Shown here in pieces: positions 45,479 to 53,765 of a stretch of 64,000 nucleotides of DNA (positions are counted from its first letter, which is position 1; each line of letters begins with the position of its first letter). The position numbers and the translations under genes were made by a program. The notes beneath the pieces are model-generated. The model worked only from the letters and a program-made list of their open reading frames with translations, had not been told where the DNA came from and searched no databases. Source of the stretch: Knoellia locipacati (lineage in GTDB: Bacteria; Actinomycetota; Actinomycetes; Actinomycetales; Dermatophilaceae); the NCBI RefSeq assembly GCF_007992835.1, contig NZ_BKBA01000009.1:310001-374000 (forward strand). The letters are read 5' to 3'.

Positions 45479-47286
45479 GACGCACTCCCTTCGTTGCCCG
45501 CGACACGGGGCGGGTTCGTCGTGAACCGGCCACGGCCGGCATACGAGGTCTTCTTCACGGCGCCGAGCTTGTCCGGGTCGAGACCCGACATCGGGTGCCC
45601 GCCGCGGAAGAACTTCCGGCGTGCGAGCAGGGTCACGAGCGGGTGCGTGAAGAGGAACACGATGAGGATGTCGAGCAGGGTCGTGAGACCGAGGGTGAAC
45701 GCGAAGCCGCGCACGCTCGAGCTCGCGAGGACGTAGAGCACGATCGCGGCGAGGAAGTTCACGCCGTCGGCGATGAGGATCGTGCGCTTGGCGCGGTCCC
45801 AGCCGGTGGCGACGGCGCTCTCGAGGGAGCGGCCCTCACGCAGCTCGTCACGGATGCGTTCGAAGTAGACGATGAACGAGTCCGCGGTGAAGCCGATGGC
45901 GACGATGAGGCCGGTGACGCCGGCCATGTCGAGGCGGTAGTTGTGCGACCAGCCCAGGATCGTGATCGACAGGTAGGTGAGCAGACCCGCCGCGAGGATC
46001 GAGGCGATGGTGACGAACCCGAGCACGCGGTACTGGAACAGCGAGTAGATCGTCACGAGGAGCAGACCGATGAGGCCGGCGTAGAAGCCGTAGCGGAGCT
46101 GCTCGCCACCGAGGGTGGGGCTGATCTGCTCGCGCGTCTGCAGGTCGAACGAGATCGGCAGGGCGCCGAACTTGAGCTGCTGGGCGAGGTCGCGGGCCTC
46201 GGTGATGCCGAAGCCGCCGGTGATGCTCGCCTTGCCGTTGGGGATGGCCTCGTTGAAGCTCGGTGCGACGATGACGCGCGAGTCGAGGGTGGCGGCGAGC
46301 TGGTTCTGCGGCTGCTGCAGCGGCACCATCTTGCGGGAGATGTCGGCGTACTGCTTGGCGCCCTCACCGTTGAGGGCCAGCTGGATCTCGACGGTGCTGG
46401 TCTGCTGGCCGTTCTGGCCGACCTGGTACCCGGCGCTGGCGTCGGAGATCTTGTCGCCGGAGACCACGACCGGGCCGAGGATGTACTTGGCCGCGCCGTC
46501 CGCGTCGCAGGTGACGAGCGGCTTGCTGTCGTCGTCGACGAGGTTGGCGAGCGCGTCCTCCTTGGAGCAGTCGAGGGCGGTGAACGCGGCGGTGAGCTCG
46601 GGGGTGATCTGCTCCAGGCTCAGCGGGTCCTTGACCGCGGCACCGCCGGCGCTGGCGCTCGGGCTGGGGCTCGGCGAGGCGCTGGGGCTGGGGCTGGCGC
46701 TCGGGCTGGCCGAGGGTGACGGGCTGGCCTCGGTCGTGAAGGCACCGGGCAGCGCGGAGTTGTTGGTCGCCGACGGCGCCGGGCTGGCGGCGGGGACGCT
46801 GGCCGACGGCGAGGGCACCGGGACCGCGGAGCCGGTCGGGCTCGGGCTGGGCGAGCCGCTCGGCGAGGCCGAGGGCTCTGCCTGCGGGGATCCGGCCGCG
46901 ATCGCGAGGACAGGGCGGAACTGGAGCTGCGAGGAGCGGCGGATCGCGTCCTCGGTGCGCTTGTCGGGCGTGCCCGGCATGCTCACGACGATGTTGCGGC
47001 CACCCTGCGTGGTGACCTCGGCACCGGCGACGCCACCGGCGTCGACGCGCTGGACGATGATGTCGCGGGCCTGGGCGATCTGCTGGGCCGAGACCGTCTT
47101 GCCGCCGGTGACCCGGGGCTCGAGGATGATCTGCGTGCCGCCCTCGAGGTCGAGGCCGAGCTTGGGCGCGTAGCTGCCGTCGCTGAACTGGTTGGCTCCG
47201 AAGAGCAGGCCCATGAGGGCGATGGCGAGCACGGCCATGCCGGCGAGGGCACGGCGCGCGAAGCTCAGCTGGCTCATGCGCGCCAT
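45475..47286 (-). CDS. secD: Protein translocase subunit SecD with Ser/Pro/Ala-rich insert
   Basis: A 603-residue SecD. The first membrane segment (about 13-30) leads to LGLDLEGGTQIILEPRV, then the periplasmic P1 domain. About 85 residues of Ser/Pro/Ala repeat (133-217) interrupt P1 before LSLEQITPELTAAFTALDC. GEGAKQYADISRKMV and IPNGKASITGGFG follow. Five C-terminal spans contain GVTGLIVAIGFTADSFIVYFERIRDEL (near 490), the proton-path region. The insert is longer than in most SecD proteins. The start is ATG 47286, with another ATG three codons in. It is part of the yajC-secD-secF operon. Confidence 0.96.
   Translation of the reverse strand: MARMSQLSFARRALAGMAVLAIALMGLLFGANQFSDGSYAPKLGLDLEGGTQIILEPRVTGGKTVSAQQIAQARDIIVQRVDAGGVAGAEVTTQGGRNIVVSMPGTPDKRTEDAIRRSSQLQFRPVLAIAAGSPQAEPSASPSGSPSPSPTGSAVPVPSPSASVPAASPAPSATNNSALPGAFTTEASPSPSASPSASPSPSASPSPSPSASAGGAAVKDPLSLEQITPELTAAFTALDCSKEDALANLVDDDSKPLVTCDADGAAKYILGPVVVSGDKISDASAGYQVGQNGQQTSTVEIQLALNGEGAKQYADISRKMVPLQQPQNQLAATLDSRVIVAPSFNEAIPNGKASITGGFGITEARDLAQQLKFGALPISFDLQTREQISPTLGGEQLRYGFYAGLIGLLLVTIYSLFQYRVLGFVTIASILAAGLLTYLSITILGWSHNYRLDMAGVTGLIVAIGFTADSFIVYFERIRDELREGRSLESAVATGWDRAKRTILIADGVNFLAAIVLYVLASSSVRGFAFTLGLTTLLDILIVFLFTHPLVTLLARRKFFRGGHPMSGLDPDKLGAVKKTSYAGRGRFTTNPPRVAGNEGSAS
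46636..46890. repeat. Low-complexity Ser/Pro/Ala-coding stretch in secD
   Basis: The DNA repeats short units such as GCTGGGGCTCGG with variations, coding SPSASPSAS-type residues. Imperfect 6- and 12-bp periodicity could allow slippage while keeping the frame. Confidence 0.75.
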
Positions 47287-47287
47287 G

Positions 47288-47617
47288 TCAGTCGACCTCG
47301 GGGGTGGTGTCGGGGTCGCGCGGCGTCACGTCGGCGCCAGCGGGGTGCTCGGCGCCCGGCTGCTTCATGCCGACGGCGCGACGGTCGACGGTGACCTGGA
47401 CGCCGGGGGCGATCTCGAGGGTCACCACCGCGTCGTCGAGCGTGAGGATCGTGCCGTAGAGGCCCGAGGTCAGGACGACCGCGTCGCCCACGGCCAGGCC
47501 CGACTGGAAGGTCTGGACCTCACGCCCGCGCTTGCGCTGGGTGAACATGAGGAACGCCAGCAGCAACAGCGGCAGGGCGAGCACGAGCAGGTTGCCGAAG
47601 CCGGCACCGGAATTCAT
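47288..47617 (-). CDS. yajC: Preprotein translocase subunit YajC
   Basis: A 109-residue YajC. A single N-terminal membrane segment (NLLVLALPLLLLAFLMFTQ, about 9-27) is followed by the family's RKRGREVQTFQSGLAVGDAVVLTSGLYGTILTLDD and VTLEIAPGVQVTVDRRAV. It associates with SecDF. The start ATG 47617 has AAGGA 5-6 nt before it. It is the first gene of yajC-secD-secF and is preceded by a 370-bp non-coding stretch with an elaborate palindrome. Confidence 0.95.
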   Translation of the reverse strand: MNSGAGFGNLLVLALPLLLLAFLMFTQRKRGREVQTFQSGLAVGDAVVLTSGLYGTILTLDDAVVTLEIAPGVQVTVDRRAVGMKQPGAEHPAGADVTPRDPDTTPEVD

Positions 47618-47987
47618 GAGAGTCCTTCGAGTGTGGGTGCGGGCCCTCGTCGGGGCCGGGCGCGTCAGCCGCCCGGACGAGGCCGGGCAACCGGGTCAGC
47701 ATAGGTGACGTGGTCACTCTCGCCAACGCGTGACACTCCCCCGTGGTGCCCGCTCCGGCACCTATCCGCGCGGAGACGTGTCTTTGCTCCCGACCACGAC
47801 GCAAAGACACCCCCATTTGCTGCGCGATCCCGACGCAACCCGCGGTTGCGTCACCAGCGGGAGCGAATGGGGGTGTCTTTGCTCCGGCAGGTGGGGCAAA
47901 GACACGTCCCGGGTGGGCACGTTCCGCGTCCGCCGAGAGGACGGCCGAAGGCGGGTCGCACAACGACGACCCCCGTATGCCGTGTGC
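47618..47987. other. Intergenic region between ruvB and yajC
   Basis: This is the only gap in the window longer than 300 bp. It holds the nested palindrome at 47776-47907, a GTATGCCGT motif copy at 47975-47983 just after the ruvB stop, and the unmarked promoter of yajC. Open frames across it lack start sites, family resemblance and normal codon use, so I see no gene. Confidence 0.7.
47776..47907. repeat. 132-bp nested palindrome with four copies of GTGTCTTTGC
   Basis: Outer arms ACGTGTCTTTGC (47776-47787) and GCAAAGACACGT (47896-47907) pair perfectly. Inner arms 47801-47820 and 47863-47882 pair over 20 bp with one mismatch. A central GACGCAACC/GGTTGCGTC stem (47832-47840, 47844-47852) has a three-base loop. 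The 10-mer GTGTCTTTGC occurs four times, in alternating orientation, and the spacers between its outer and inner copies are 13 bp on both sides. The arms can therefore fold either as one long cruciform or as two separate side hairpins. It resembles a REP/MITE-like element or a structured RNA rather than a simple terminator. Confidence 0.85.
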
Positions 47988-49190
47988 TCAGCCGCCGAGG
48001 CGTCCGGGCCCCTCGTTGAGCGGGAGGGCGTCCTGGGTCGCGAGGTCGCGTGGTGGCGTGAGGCCGAGGTGCGCCCAGGCCTTGGGTGCAGCAGCACGGC
48101 CGCGCGGCGTGCGCACCATGAACCCCTCGCGCACGAGGTAGGGCTCGGCCACGGTCTCGACGGTGTCGGACTCCTCGCCGACCGCGATGGCCAGCGTCGA
48201 GAGCCCCACGGGTCCGCCGCCGAACCGGCGGCAGAGCGCGTCGAGCACGGCGCGGTCGAGACGGTCGAGCCCCGCGTCGTCGACGTCGAACAGGCGCAGC
48301 GCCTGGTGTGCCGCCTCGAGGTCGACGTGGCCCGACCCGTGCACCTGGGCCCAGTCCCGGACCCGTCGCAGCAGTCGGTTGGCGATTCGGGGTGTGCCGC
48401 GGGAGCGGCCGGCGATCTCGCTGATCCCGGACTCGTCGGCGTCGACGCCGAGCAGCCCGGCGGAGCGGCGCAGGATCGTCGTGAGGTCGCTCGCGTCGTA
48501 GTAGTCGAGGTGCCCAGTGAAGCCGAAGCGGTCCCGCAGCGGTGCGGGCAGCAGGCCCGAGCGCGTCGTCGCACCCACGACGGTGAACGGCGGGAGCTCG
48601 AGCGGGATCGCCGTCGCACCCGGACCCTTGCCGACGATGACGTCGACCCGGAAGTCCTCCATGGCGAGGTAGAGCATCTCCTCGGCCGACCGGGACATGC
48701 GGTGGATCTCGTCGAGGAAGAGCACCTCGCCCTCGTCGAGCGAGGACAGCACCGCCGCGAGGTCGCCGGCGTGCTGGATCGCGGGGCCCGACGTGATCCG
48801 GATCGGGCGCTCGAGCTCGGCCGCGACGATGAGGGCGAGCGTCGTCTTGCCCAGCCCGGGCGGACCGGACAGCAGGATGTGGTCGGGCACGCTCCCCCGG
48901 CGCCTCGCCGCCTCGAGGACGAGCGAGAGCTGGTCGCGCACACGGGTCTGACCCGGGAACTCCGACAGCCGCTTGGGCCGCAGGGCAGCCTCGACGACGC
49001 GCTCGTCGTCGCTGTCGGCCCCGGCGTCGACGATCCTCGCGGTGGCGTCGAGCGAACCGTCGCCGTAGCGACTCAACTCGTCCACCTCACCTGCGTCGGT
49101 GGCCTCGACGATGTCGGACCGGAAGCCGCGCACGCTCCCGCCCAGGTCGTCCTCGCTCGTGGCGGTCGGTCTCATCGCTGCACCCGTCAT
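47988..49190 (-). CDS. ruvB: Holliday junction branch migration ATPase RuvB
   Basis: A 400-residue AAA+ motor of the RuvABC resolvasome. Walker A is [18 protein letters not shown] (near 107), Walker B is [15 protein letters not shown] (near 157), sensor 1 is VVGATTRSG (near 207) and the arginine finger region is [16 protein letters not shown]. The C-terminal winged helix has [15 protein letters not shown] and [17 protein letters not shown]. About 60 acidic N-terminal residues precede [12 protein letters not shown] and are extra. The ATG 49190 overlaps the ruvA stop as ATGA. Confidence 0.97.
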   Translation of the reverse strand: MTGAAMRPTATSEDDLGGSVRGFRSDIVEATDAGEVDELSRYGDGSLDATARIVDAGADSDDERVVEAALRPKRLSEFPGQTRVRDQLSLVLEAARRRGSVPDHILLSGPPGLGKTTLALIVAAELERPIRITSGPAIQHAGDLAAVLSSLDEGEVLFLDEIHRMSRSAEEMLYLAMEDFRVDVIVGKGPGATAIPLELPPFTVVGATTRSGLLPAPLRDRFGFTGHLDYYDASDLTTILRRSAGLLGVDADESGISEIAGRSRGTPRIANRLLRRVRDWAQVHGSGHVDLEAAHQALRLFDVDDAGLDRLDRAVLDALCRRFGGGPVGLSTLAIAVGEESDTVETVAEPYLVREGFMVRTPRGRAAAPKAWAHLGLTPPRDLATQDALPLNEGPGRLGG

Positions 49191-49792
49191 CGGCCGAGCT
49201 CACGCAGGGCCATGCGCAGCAGCGCGGCCACGGAGGCGTCGGGGTCGGCGGAGGAGGAGACGGTGGAGACGGCGTCGGCGGCCTGCTTGCTCGACCAGCC
49301 GAGACCGACGAGGGCCTCGGCCACCTGGTCGCGACGCGCGTCGCCGGTGGGGGCCGTCGCGGTCGCGACGTCGGCACCGGCCGGACCGGACGGCATACCG
49401 ACCTTGTCCTTGAGCTCGAGGACCAGACGCTCGGCGCTCTTCTTGCCCACGCCGGGGATCTTGGTCAGGGTCGCGAGGTCACCGGCACGCAGCGCCGCGC
49501 TGACCTCGTCGGGGGTGAGCACCGAGAGCATGGCCAGCGCCAGGCGGGGACCGACGCCCGACACGGTCTGGACCGTCTCGAACATGTCCCGCTCGCCCGC
49601 CGACCCGAACCCGAAGAGGGTGAGCGAGTCCTCGCGCACGACGAGCGTCGTCGACACCGTGACCTCGGCGCCGGTGCGCAGGTCGGCCGCCGTGCGCGGC
49701 GTCGTGTGGACGAGCATCCCGACTCCCCCGACCTCGACGACGAGACGGTCGAGACCGACGTGGGCCAGGCGGCCCGACAGCGAGGCGATCAT
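49187..49792 (-). CDS. ruvA: Holliday junction DNA-binding protein RuvA
   Basis: A 201-residue RuvA, which forms the tetramer that holds the four-way junction. Domain I ([25 protein letters not shown]) is an OB fold. Domain II has helix-hairpin-helix motifs in [15 protein letters not shown] (near 77) and [16 protein letters not shown] (near 112). Domain III ([21 protein letters not shown]) binds RuvB. It overlaps ruvC and ruvB by 4 bp each, giving a tightly coupled ruvCAB operon. Confidence 0.97.
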   Translation of the reverse strand: MIASLSGRLAHVGLDRLVVEVGGVGMLVHTTPRTAADLRTGAEVTVSTTLVVREDSLTLFGFGSAGERDMFETVQTVSGVGPRLALAMLSVLTPDEVSAALRAGDLATLTKIPGVGKKSAERLVLELKDKVGMPSGPAGADVATATAPTGDARRDQVAEALVGLGWSSKQAADAVSTVSSSADPDASVAALLRMALRELGR

Positions 49793-50301
49793 CGGGCACC
49801 CGCCTTGGCGAGGGCCTCGAGCCGAGCGGTCGCCGCGCCGCGCCAGAGGTGGCAGATCGCCAGGGCGAGCGCGTCGGCGGCATCGGCCGGCTTGGGCGGC
49901 GAGGCGAGCTTGAGGATGCGGGTCACCATCATCGTCACCTGGGCCTTGTCGGCGCGGCCGGAGCCCGTGACCGAGGCCTTGACCTCAGTGGGGGTGTGGA
50001 AGACGACGGGGATGTCACGCTTGCCGGCGGTGAGCAGGGCGATGGCGGTGGCGTGTGCGGTGTTCATGACCTGGGTGACGTTGGTGTCGGCGAAGACGCG
50101 CTCGACGGCGACGACGTCGGGCTCGAACCGGTCGAGCCACCCGTCGAGCTCACGCTCGAGGAACATGAGCCGCTGCGAGGCCTCGGCATCAGAGGGGGTG
50201 CGCACGACGCCCACCGCGACCATCGTGGCCCGGCCGGCGCGCCCGTCGACGACGCCGAGCCCGCACCGGGTGAGGCCGGGATCCATGCCGAGAACGCGCA
50301 C
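49789..50301 (-). CDS. ruvC: Crossover junction endodeoxyribonuclease RuvC
   Basis: A 170-residue Holliday junction resolvase. The catalytic acidic residues are in [11 protein letters not shown] (Asp near 7), [11 protein letters not shown] (Glu near 70) and [12 protein letters not shown] (Asp pair near 144-147). [20 protein letters not shown] is the DNA-binding region. The start is GTG 50301, with GGAAGG upstream. The frame is open to 50421, but those residues are not RuvC-like and would cross the LexA box and promoter. It is first in the ruvCAB operon. Confidence 0.96.
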   Translation of the reverse strand: MRVLGMDPGLTRCGLGVVDGRAGRATMVAVGVVRTPSDAEASQRLMFLERELDGWLDRFEPDVVAVERVFADTNVTQVMNTAHATAIALLTAGKRDIPVVFHTPTEVKASVTGSGRADKAQVTMMVTRILKLASPPKPADAADALALAICHLWRGAATARLEALAKAGAR

Positions 50302-50321
50302 GCGCGCCGCCTTCCAAGAGA

Positions 50322-50339
50322 ACCGAACAGGTGTTCGGT
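50322..50339. promoter_or_regulatory. LexA (SOS) box of the ruvCAB operon
   Basis: ACCGAACAGGTGTTCGGT is a perfect palindrome with the GAAC-N4-GTTC core of actinobacterial LexA boxes. It overlaps the predicted transcription start, right after the -10 box at 50348-50343 (minus strand) and 21 bp before the ruvC start, so bound LexA would block RNA polymerase. DNA damage should therefore induce ruvCAB. Confidence 0.85.
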
Positions 50340-50342
50340 GCC

Positions 50343-50348
50343 ACGCTA
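50343..50348 (-). promoter_or_regulatory. -10 box of ruvCAB
   Basis: TAGCGT on the minus strand. Transcription would start near 50336, inside the LexA box, giving a leader of about 35 nt that contains GGAAGG. Confidence 0.55.
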
Positions 50349-50386
50349 CACAGCGTGACGGAGGGCGGCGCGCAGCAACACGCAGG

Positions 50387-51145
50387 TCACTCCTCGTCGT
50401 TGAGCTCCGCGAGGACGTCATCGGGGATGTCGCCGTTGGCGAAGACGTCCTGGACGTCGTCGGAGTCCTCGAGGGCCTCGATGACGCGGATCATCTTCTT
50501 GGCGCCGTCGAGGTCGAGCGGCACCTGGAGGTTCGGGACCCACGAGGCCTCGGCCGAGTCGTAGTCGATGCCGGCGTCCTGGATGGCCTTGCGGACGGCG
50601 ACGAAGTCGGTGGCCTCGGAGATGATCTCGAAGGACTCGCCGAGGTCGTTGACCTCGTCGGCGCCGGCCTCGAGCACGACCTCGAGGATGTCGTCCTCGG
50701 TCTTGTCGCCCTTGGGCACGACGACGACGCCCTTGCGGTCGAAGATGTAGGCCACCGAGCCGGGGTCACCGAGCTGGCCGCCGTTGCGGGTCAGCGCGGT
50801 GCGCACCTCGGCGGCGGCGCGGTTGCGGTTGTCGGTGAGGCACTCGATGAGGATGGCGACACCACCGGGCGCGTAGCCCTCGTAGGTGATGGTCTCCCAG
50901 TCGGCGCCGCCGGCCGTGGCGCCCGAGCCGCGCTTGACCGCGTTGTCGATGTTGTTGTTGGGCACCGAGCTCTTCTTGGCCTTCTGGATGGCGTCGTAGA
51001 GCGTCGGGTTGCCGGTGACGTCGCCGCCGCCGGTGCGGGCCGCGACCTCGATGTTCTTGATGAGCTTGGCGAAGAGCTTGCCGCGCTTGGCGTCGATGGC
51101 GGCCTTCTTGTGCTTCGTGGTCGCCCATTTGGAGTGGCCGGACAA
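50387..51145 (-). CDS. YebC/PmpR family protein
   Basis: A 252-residue YebC. The family opening [21 protein letters not shown] is intact, followed by [25 protein letters not shown] (about 45-69), [22 protein letters not shown] (about 88-109) and [12 protein letters not shown]. Members were first described as transcription regulators. More recent work ties YebC proteins to translation of proline stretches. The start codon is TTG 51145, fixed by the conserved N-terminus and GAGGAG 6-7 nt upstream. It lies between pdxT and ruvC as in mycobacteria, with its own promoter (TAGGAT) likely. Confidence 0.95.
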   Translation of the reverse strand: MSGHSKWATTKHKKAAIDAKRGKLFAKLIKNIEVAARTGGGDVTGNPTLYDAIQKAKKSSVPNNNIDNAVKRGSGATAGGADWETITYEGYAPGGVAILIECLTDNRNRAAAEVRTALTRNGGQLGDPGSVAYIFDRKGVVVVPKGDKTEDDILEVVLEAGADEVNDLGESFEIISEATDFVAVRKAIQDAGIDYDSAEASWVPNLQVPLDLDGAKKMIRVIEALEDSDDVQDVFANGDIPDDVLAELNDEE

Positions 51146-51185
51146 GGTGTCTCCTCGTGCTGTGAACGTGCAGGACTCGGCGTCG

Positions 51186-51191
51186 ATCCTA
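51186..51191 (-). promoter_or_regulatory. -10 box of the yebC gene
   Basis: TAGGAT on the minus strand, about 40 nt before the TTG start. A GTATGCCGT copy (51196-51204) lies immediately upstream, in the -35/-10 spacer. Confidence 0.45.
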
Positions 51192-51195
51192 TGTC

Positions 51196-51258
51196 GTATG
51201 CCGTGGAGTCCCGTCGCGACGCCCGGCCTCCACCGTGTCCGGCGCGCCGACGGCATAC
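51196..51258. repeat. Inverted pair of the GTATGCCGT motif between pdxT and yebC
   Basis: GTATGCCGT (51196-51204) and ACGGCATAC (51250-51258) are exact 9-bp inverted copies, 45 bp apart, in the gap after pdxT. They could pair in the pdxT transcript as a terminator stem. Confidence 0.7.
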
Positions 51259-51292
51259 CCACTGCCCTGCCGGACGCACGGGGTGTGACGGG

Positions 51293-51895
51293 TCAGGCGC
51301 GGCGGACGACGTCGGCGAAGAAGGCGTGGACGCGGTGGTCGCCGGTGACCTCGGGGTGGAAGCTCGTGGCGAGGAGGTTGCCCTGGCGGACGGCGACGGG
51401 GTGGTCGGCTCCCCCGACGTGCACGCTGGCGAGGACCTGGACGCCCTCGCCCACCTCCTCGACCCACGGGGCGCGGATGAACACGGCGCGCACCGGCTCG
51501 GGGCCGAGCTCGCGGATGCGCAGGTCGTCCTCGAAGGAGTGGACCTGTCGGCCGAACGCATTGCGGCGCACGGTGATGTCGAGACCGCCGAGGGTCTGCT
51601 GGTCGCGGTGCCCGTCGAGGATGCGGTCGGCGAGCATGATCATCCCGGCGCAGGACCCGTAGGCCGGCATGCCGGCGCGCAGGCGCTCGACGAGCGGGTC
51701 GCGCAGCTCGAAGATGCGGCAGAGCTTGTCCATCGTCGTCGACTCACCGCCGGGGATGACGAGCCCGTCGATCGCCTCGACCTCGCTCGGCCGGCGCACC
51801 GCGATGGCGTCCGCACCGGCTGACTCGAGGGCGCGCAGGTGCTCCCTCACGTCGCCCTGGACGGCGAGGACTCCGATGGTGGGATGCGCCTTCAC
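51293..51895 (-). CDS. pdxT: Pyridoxal 5'-phosphate synthase glutaminase subunit PdxT
   Basis: A 200-residue class I glutaminase that feeds ammonia to PdxS for vitamin B6 synthesis. The conserved [17 protein letters not shown] (residues 7-23), [11 protein letters not shown] (about 45-55), the nucleophile Cys in [13 protein letters not shown] (near 82) and the His-Glu pair in [14 protein letters not shown] (near 180) are all present. The start is GTG 51895. Its partner pdxS lies 5.9 kb away, separated by five unrelated plus- and minus-strand genes. Confidence 0.96.
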   Translation of the reverse strand: MKAHPTIGVLAVQGDVREHLRALESAGADAIAVRRPSEVEAIDGLVIPGGESTTMDKLCRIFELRDPLVERLRAGMPAYGSCAGMIMLADRILDGHRDQQTLGGLDITVRRNAFGRQVHSFEDDLRIRELGPEPVRAVFIRAPWVEEVGEGVQVLASVHVGGADHPVAVRQGNLLATSFHPEVTGDHRVHAFFADVVRRA

Positions 51896-51951
51896 GCCGG
51901 GAATCGTACGGGCCCCCGCGGCCAGGTCGCCGACCCGTCGGTCCCGACGCC

Positions 51952-51957
51952 TACCGT
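51952..51957 (+). promoter_or_regulatory. -10 box of the GNAT-kynU genes
   Basis: TACCGT ends 6 nt before the GTG at 51964, consistent with a leaderless message. It is divergent from pdxT. Confidence 0.45.
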
Positions 51958-51963
51958 GAGGGC

Positions 51964-52491
51964 GTGACCGTGACGATCCGCGAACGCCAACCCGACGACC
52001 TGCCCGTGCTCGTCACCCTCCTCGGCGAGCAGCAGCCGGCGACGTCCTACCCGCAGCGGTGGCCGCTCCCCTATCCCGCCGAGGAGTTCATCGTCCGGCC
52101 GGGCGAGCTGGCGGCGTGGGTGGCGCTGGACGACGGCGAGGTCGTGGGCCACGTCTCCGTCACCGCGCTCACCGACGGCCGGATGGCCGCCGACTGGGTC
52201 GAGGCGACCGGGCTCCCGTCCGACGGCGTGGCCGAGGTGTCCGTGCTCTTCGTCGCGGGTGGGCGCCACGGCGCCGGCATCGGAGGGATGCTTCTCGACA
52301 CGGCGATGGCCGAGATCCGCGGGCGCGGCCTGACGCCGATGCTCGACGTGGTCGGCGAGGACACGAGCGCCGGCCTGTTCTACCGGCGTCGTGGCTGGCG
52401 CACCGTCGGTCGGGCCCGGCCGCCCTGGCTCCCGGACCACCGGCCCGACCTCGCGTTCATGCTCCTCGAGGATGAGAGGCTCGAACCATGA
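51964..52491 (+). CDS. GNAT family N-acetyltransferase
   Basis: A 175-residue single-domain GNAT protein. [14 protein letters not shown]-type opening ([15 protein letters not shown]), [14 protein letters not shown] (about 55-68), [26 protein letters not shown] (the acetyl-CoA loop, with RHGAGIG, about 90-115) and [12 protein letters not shown] near residue 139 define the fold. The substrate is unknown. The start is GTG 51964. Its stop overlaps kynU as ATGA, so it may act on a product of that pathway, though this is only a neighbour argument. Confidence 0.88.
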   Translation: MTVTIRERQPDDLPVLVTLLGEQQPATSYPQRWPLPYPAEEFIVRPGELAAWVALDDGEVVGHVSVTALTDGRMAADWVEATGLPSDGVAEVSVLFVAGGRHGAGIGGMLLDTAMAEIRGRGLTPMLDVVGEDTSAGLFYRRRGWRTVGRARPPWLPDHRPDLAFMLLEDERLEP

Positions 52492-53747
52492 GCGACACCG
52501 CAACGACGCCCTCCTCGCCGGACACCCTGCGAGCCCGCGCGGCCGAGCTCGACGCCGCCCACGCCTCCACCGACCGGCGCGACGCCTTCCTCCTGCCCGA
52601 GGGAGTCATCTACCTCGACGGCAACTCGCTCGGCGCCCTGTCGGTCGCTGCCCGCGATGCCACGGCCAACGCCGTCTCGCGCCAGTGGGGCGAGCAGCTC
52701 ATCCGCGCCTGGAACGAGTCGTCGTGGTGGTCCGCGCCCGAACGCGTGGGCGACCGCATCGCCGAGCTCGTGGGCGCCCCCGCCGGCTCGGTCGTCGTCG
52801 GCGACTCGACGACCGTCAGCCTCTACAAGGCCGTGCACTCCGCCGCCCGGCTGCGGCCCGGACGCTCCGTCGTCCTCACCGACCCCGATTCCTTTCCCAC
52901 CGACGTCCACGTCACGCGCGGCGTCTGCGACCAGCTCGGGCTGACGCTCGAGCTCGTGTCGCCCGGTGACGCCGTCGCGCGGCTCGACGGCAGCGACGAC
53001 GTCGCGCTCGCGTCGTACTCGCAGGTCGACTACCGCACCGGCGAGCTGTGGGACCTCGCCGCGATCACCTCGGCGGCCCACGACGCCGGCGCGCTCGCGT
53101 GCTGGGACCTGTGCCACTCGGCGGGCGTCGTCGAGGTGGGCCTCACCGCCGGAGGGGCCGACTTCGCGGTGGGGTGCGGCTACAAGTACCTCAGCGGCGG
53201 CCCCGGCGCCCCGGCCTTCATCTTCGTCGCGCCCGAGCACATCGCCGCCTTCACCAACCCGATCCTCGGCTGGAACGGCCACGCGACGCCCTTCGCGATG
53301 TCGCCCGAGCACGTGCCCGCCGACGGCATCACCCGGGCCCGCGTCGGGACTCCCCCGGTGCTCGGGATCGCCGCGCTGGAAGGTGCGCTCACGGCATACG
53401 ACGGGTTGGACGTCGCGGACGTGCGACGACGCTCGCTGTCGCTCACCGCGTTCTTTGTCGAATGCCTCGACGGTCTCGGCATCGACCTGCCGGTCGTCAC
53501 GCCTCGCGACGAGTCGCGCGGCTCGCAGGTCAGCCTGCGGCACCCCGACGCGTATGCCGTGGTGCAGGCGCTCATCGCGCGTGGCGTCATCGGGGACTTC
53601 CGTGAGCCCGACATCGTGCGGCTCGGGTTCGCCCCGCTCTACCTGTCGCACGCCGACGTGCTCGCGGCGGCCGTCCACCTGCGCGACGTGGTCGACGGGC
53701 GCGAGTTCGAGCGCGCCGAGTTCGCGACGCGTGCGGCTGTCACCTGA
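52488..53747 (+). CDS. kynU: Kynureninase
   Basis: A 419-residue fold-type I PLP enzyme that cleaves kynurenine or 3-hydroxykynurenine to anthranilate or 3-hydroxyanthranilate and alanine. The motifs are FLLPEGVIYLDGNSLG (near 35), GDSTTVSLYKAV (near 105), FPTDVHVTRG and the PLP lysine in GCGYKYLSGGPGAPAF (near 230). WDLCHSAGVVEV carries the PLP-binding Asp. No kynA or kynB is nearby, so the substrate must come from genes elsewhere or from outside. The ATG 52488 overlaps the GNAT stop by 4 bp. Two motif copies (53392, 53552) are inside. Confidence 0.93.
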   Translation: MSDTATTPSSPDTLRARAAELDAAHASTDRRDAFLLPEGVIYLDGNSLGALSVAARDATANAVSRQWGEQLIRAWNESSWWSAPERVGDRIAELVGAPAGSVVVGDSTTVSLYKAVHSAARLRPGRSVVLTDPDSFPTDVHVTRGVCDQLGLTLELVSPGDAVARLDGSDDVALASYSQVDYRTGELWDLAAITSAAHDAGALACWDLCHSAGVVEVGLTAGGADFAVGCGYKYLSGGPGAPAFIFVAPEHIAAFTNPILGWNGHATPFAMSPEHVPADGITRARVGTPPVLGIAALEGALTAYDGLDVADVRRRSLSLTAFFVECLDGLGIDLPVVTPRDESRGSQVSLRHPDAYAVVQALIARGVIGDFREPDIVRLGFAPLYLSHADVLAAAVHLRDVVDGREFERAEFATRAAVT

Positions 53748-53765
53748 CCGGGAGAGGATGGAGTC

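Noticed and set aside
47730-49913. 727-residue plus-strand frame across the palindrome and ruvB
   Set aside because: Runs antisense to ruvBA. The part in the gap lacks a ribosome site and normal codon usage.
50302-50421. Upstream start of ruvC at 50421
   Set aside because: It would place the LexA box and promoter inside the coding region and adds residues unlike RuvC.
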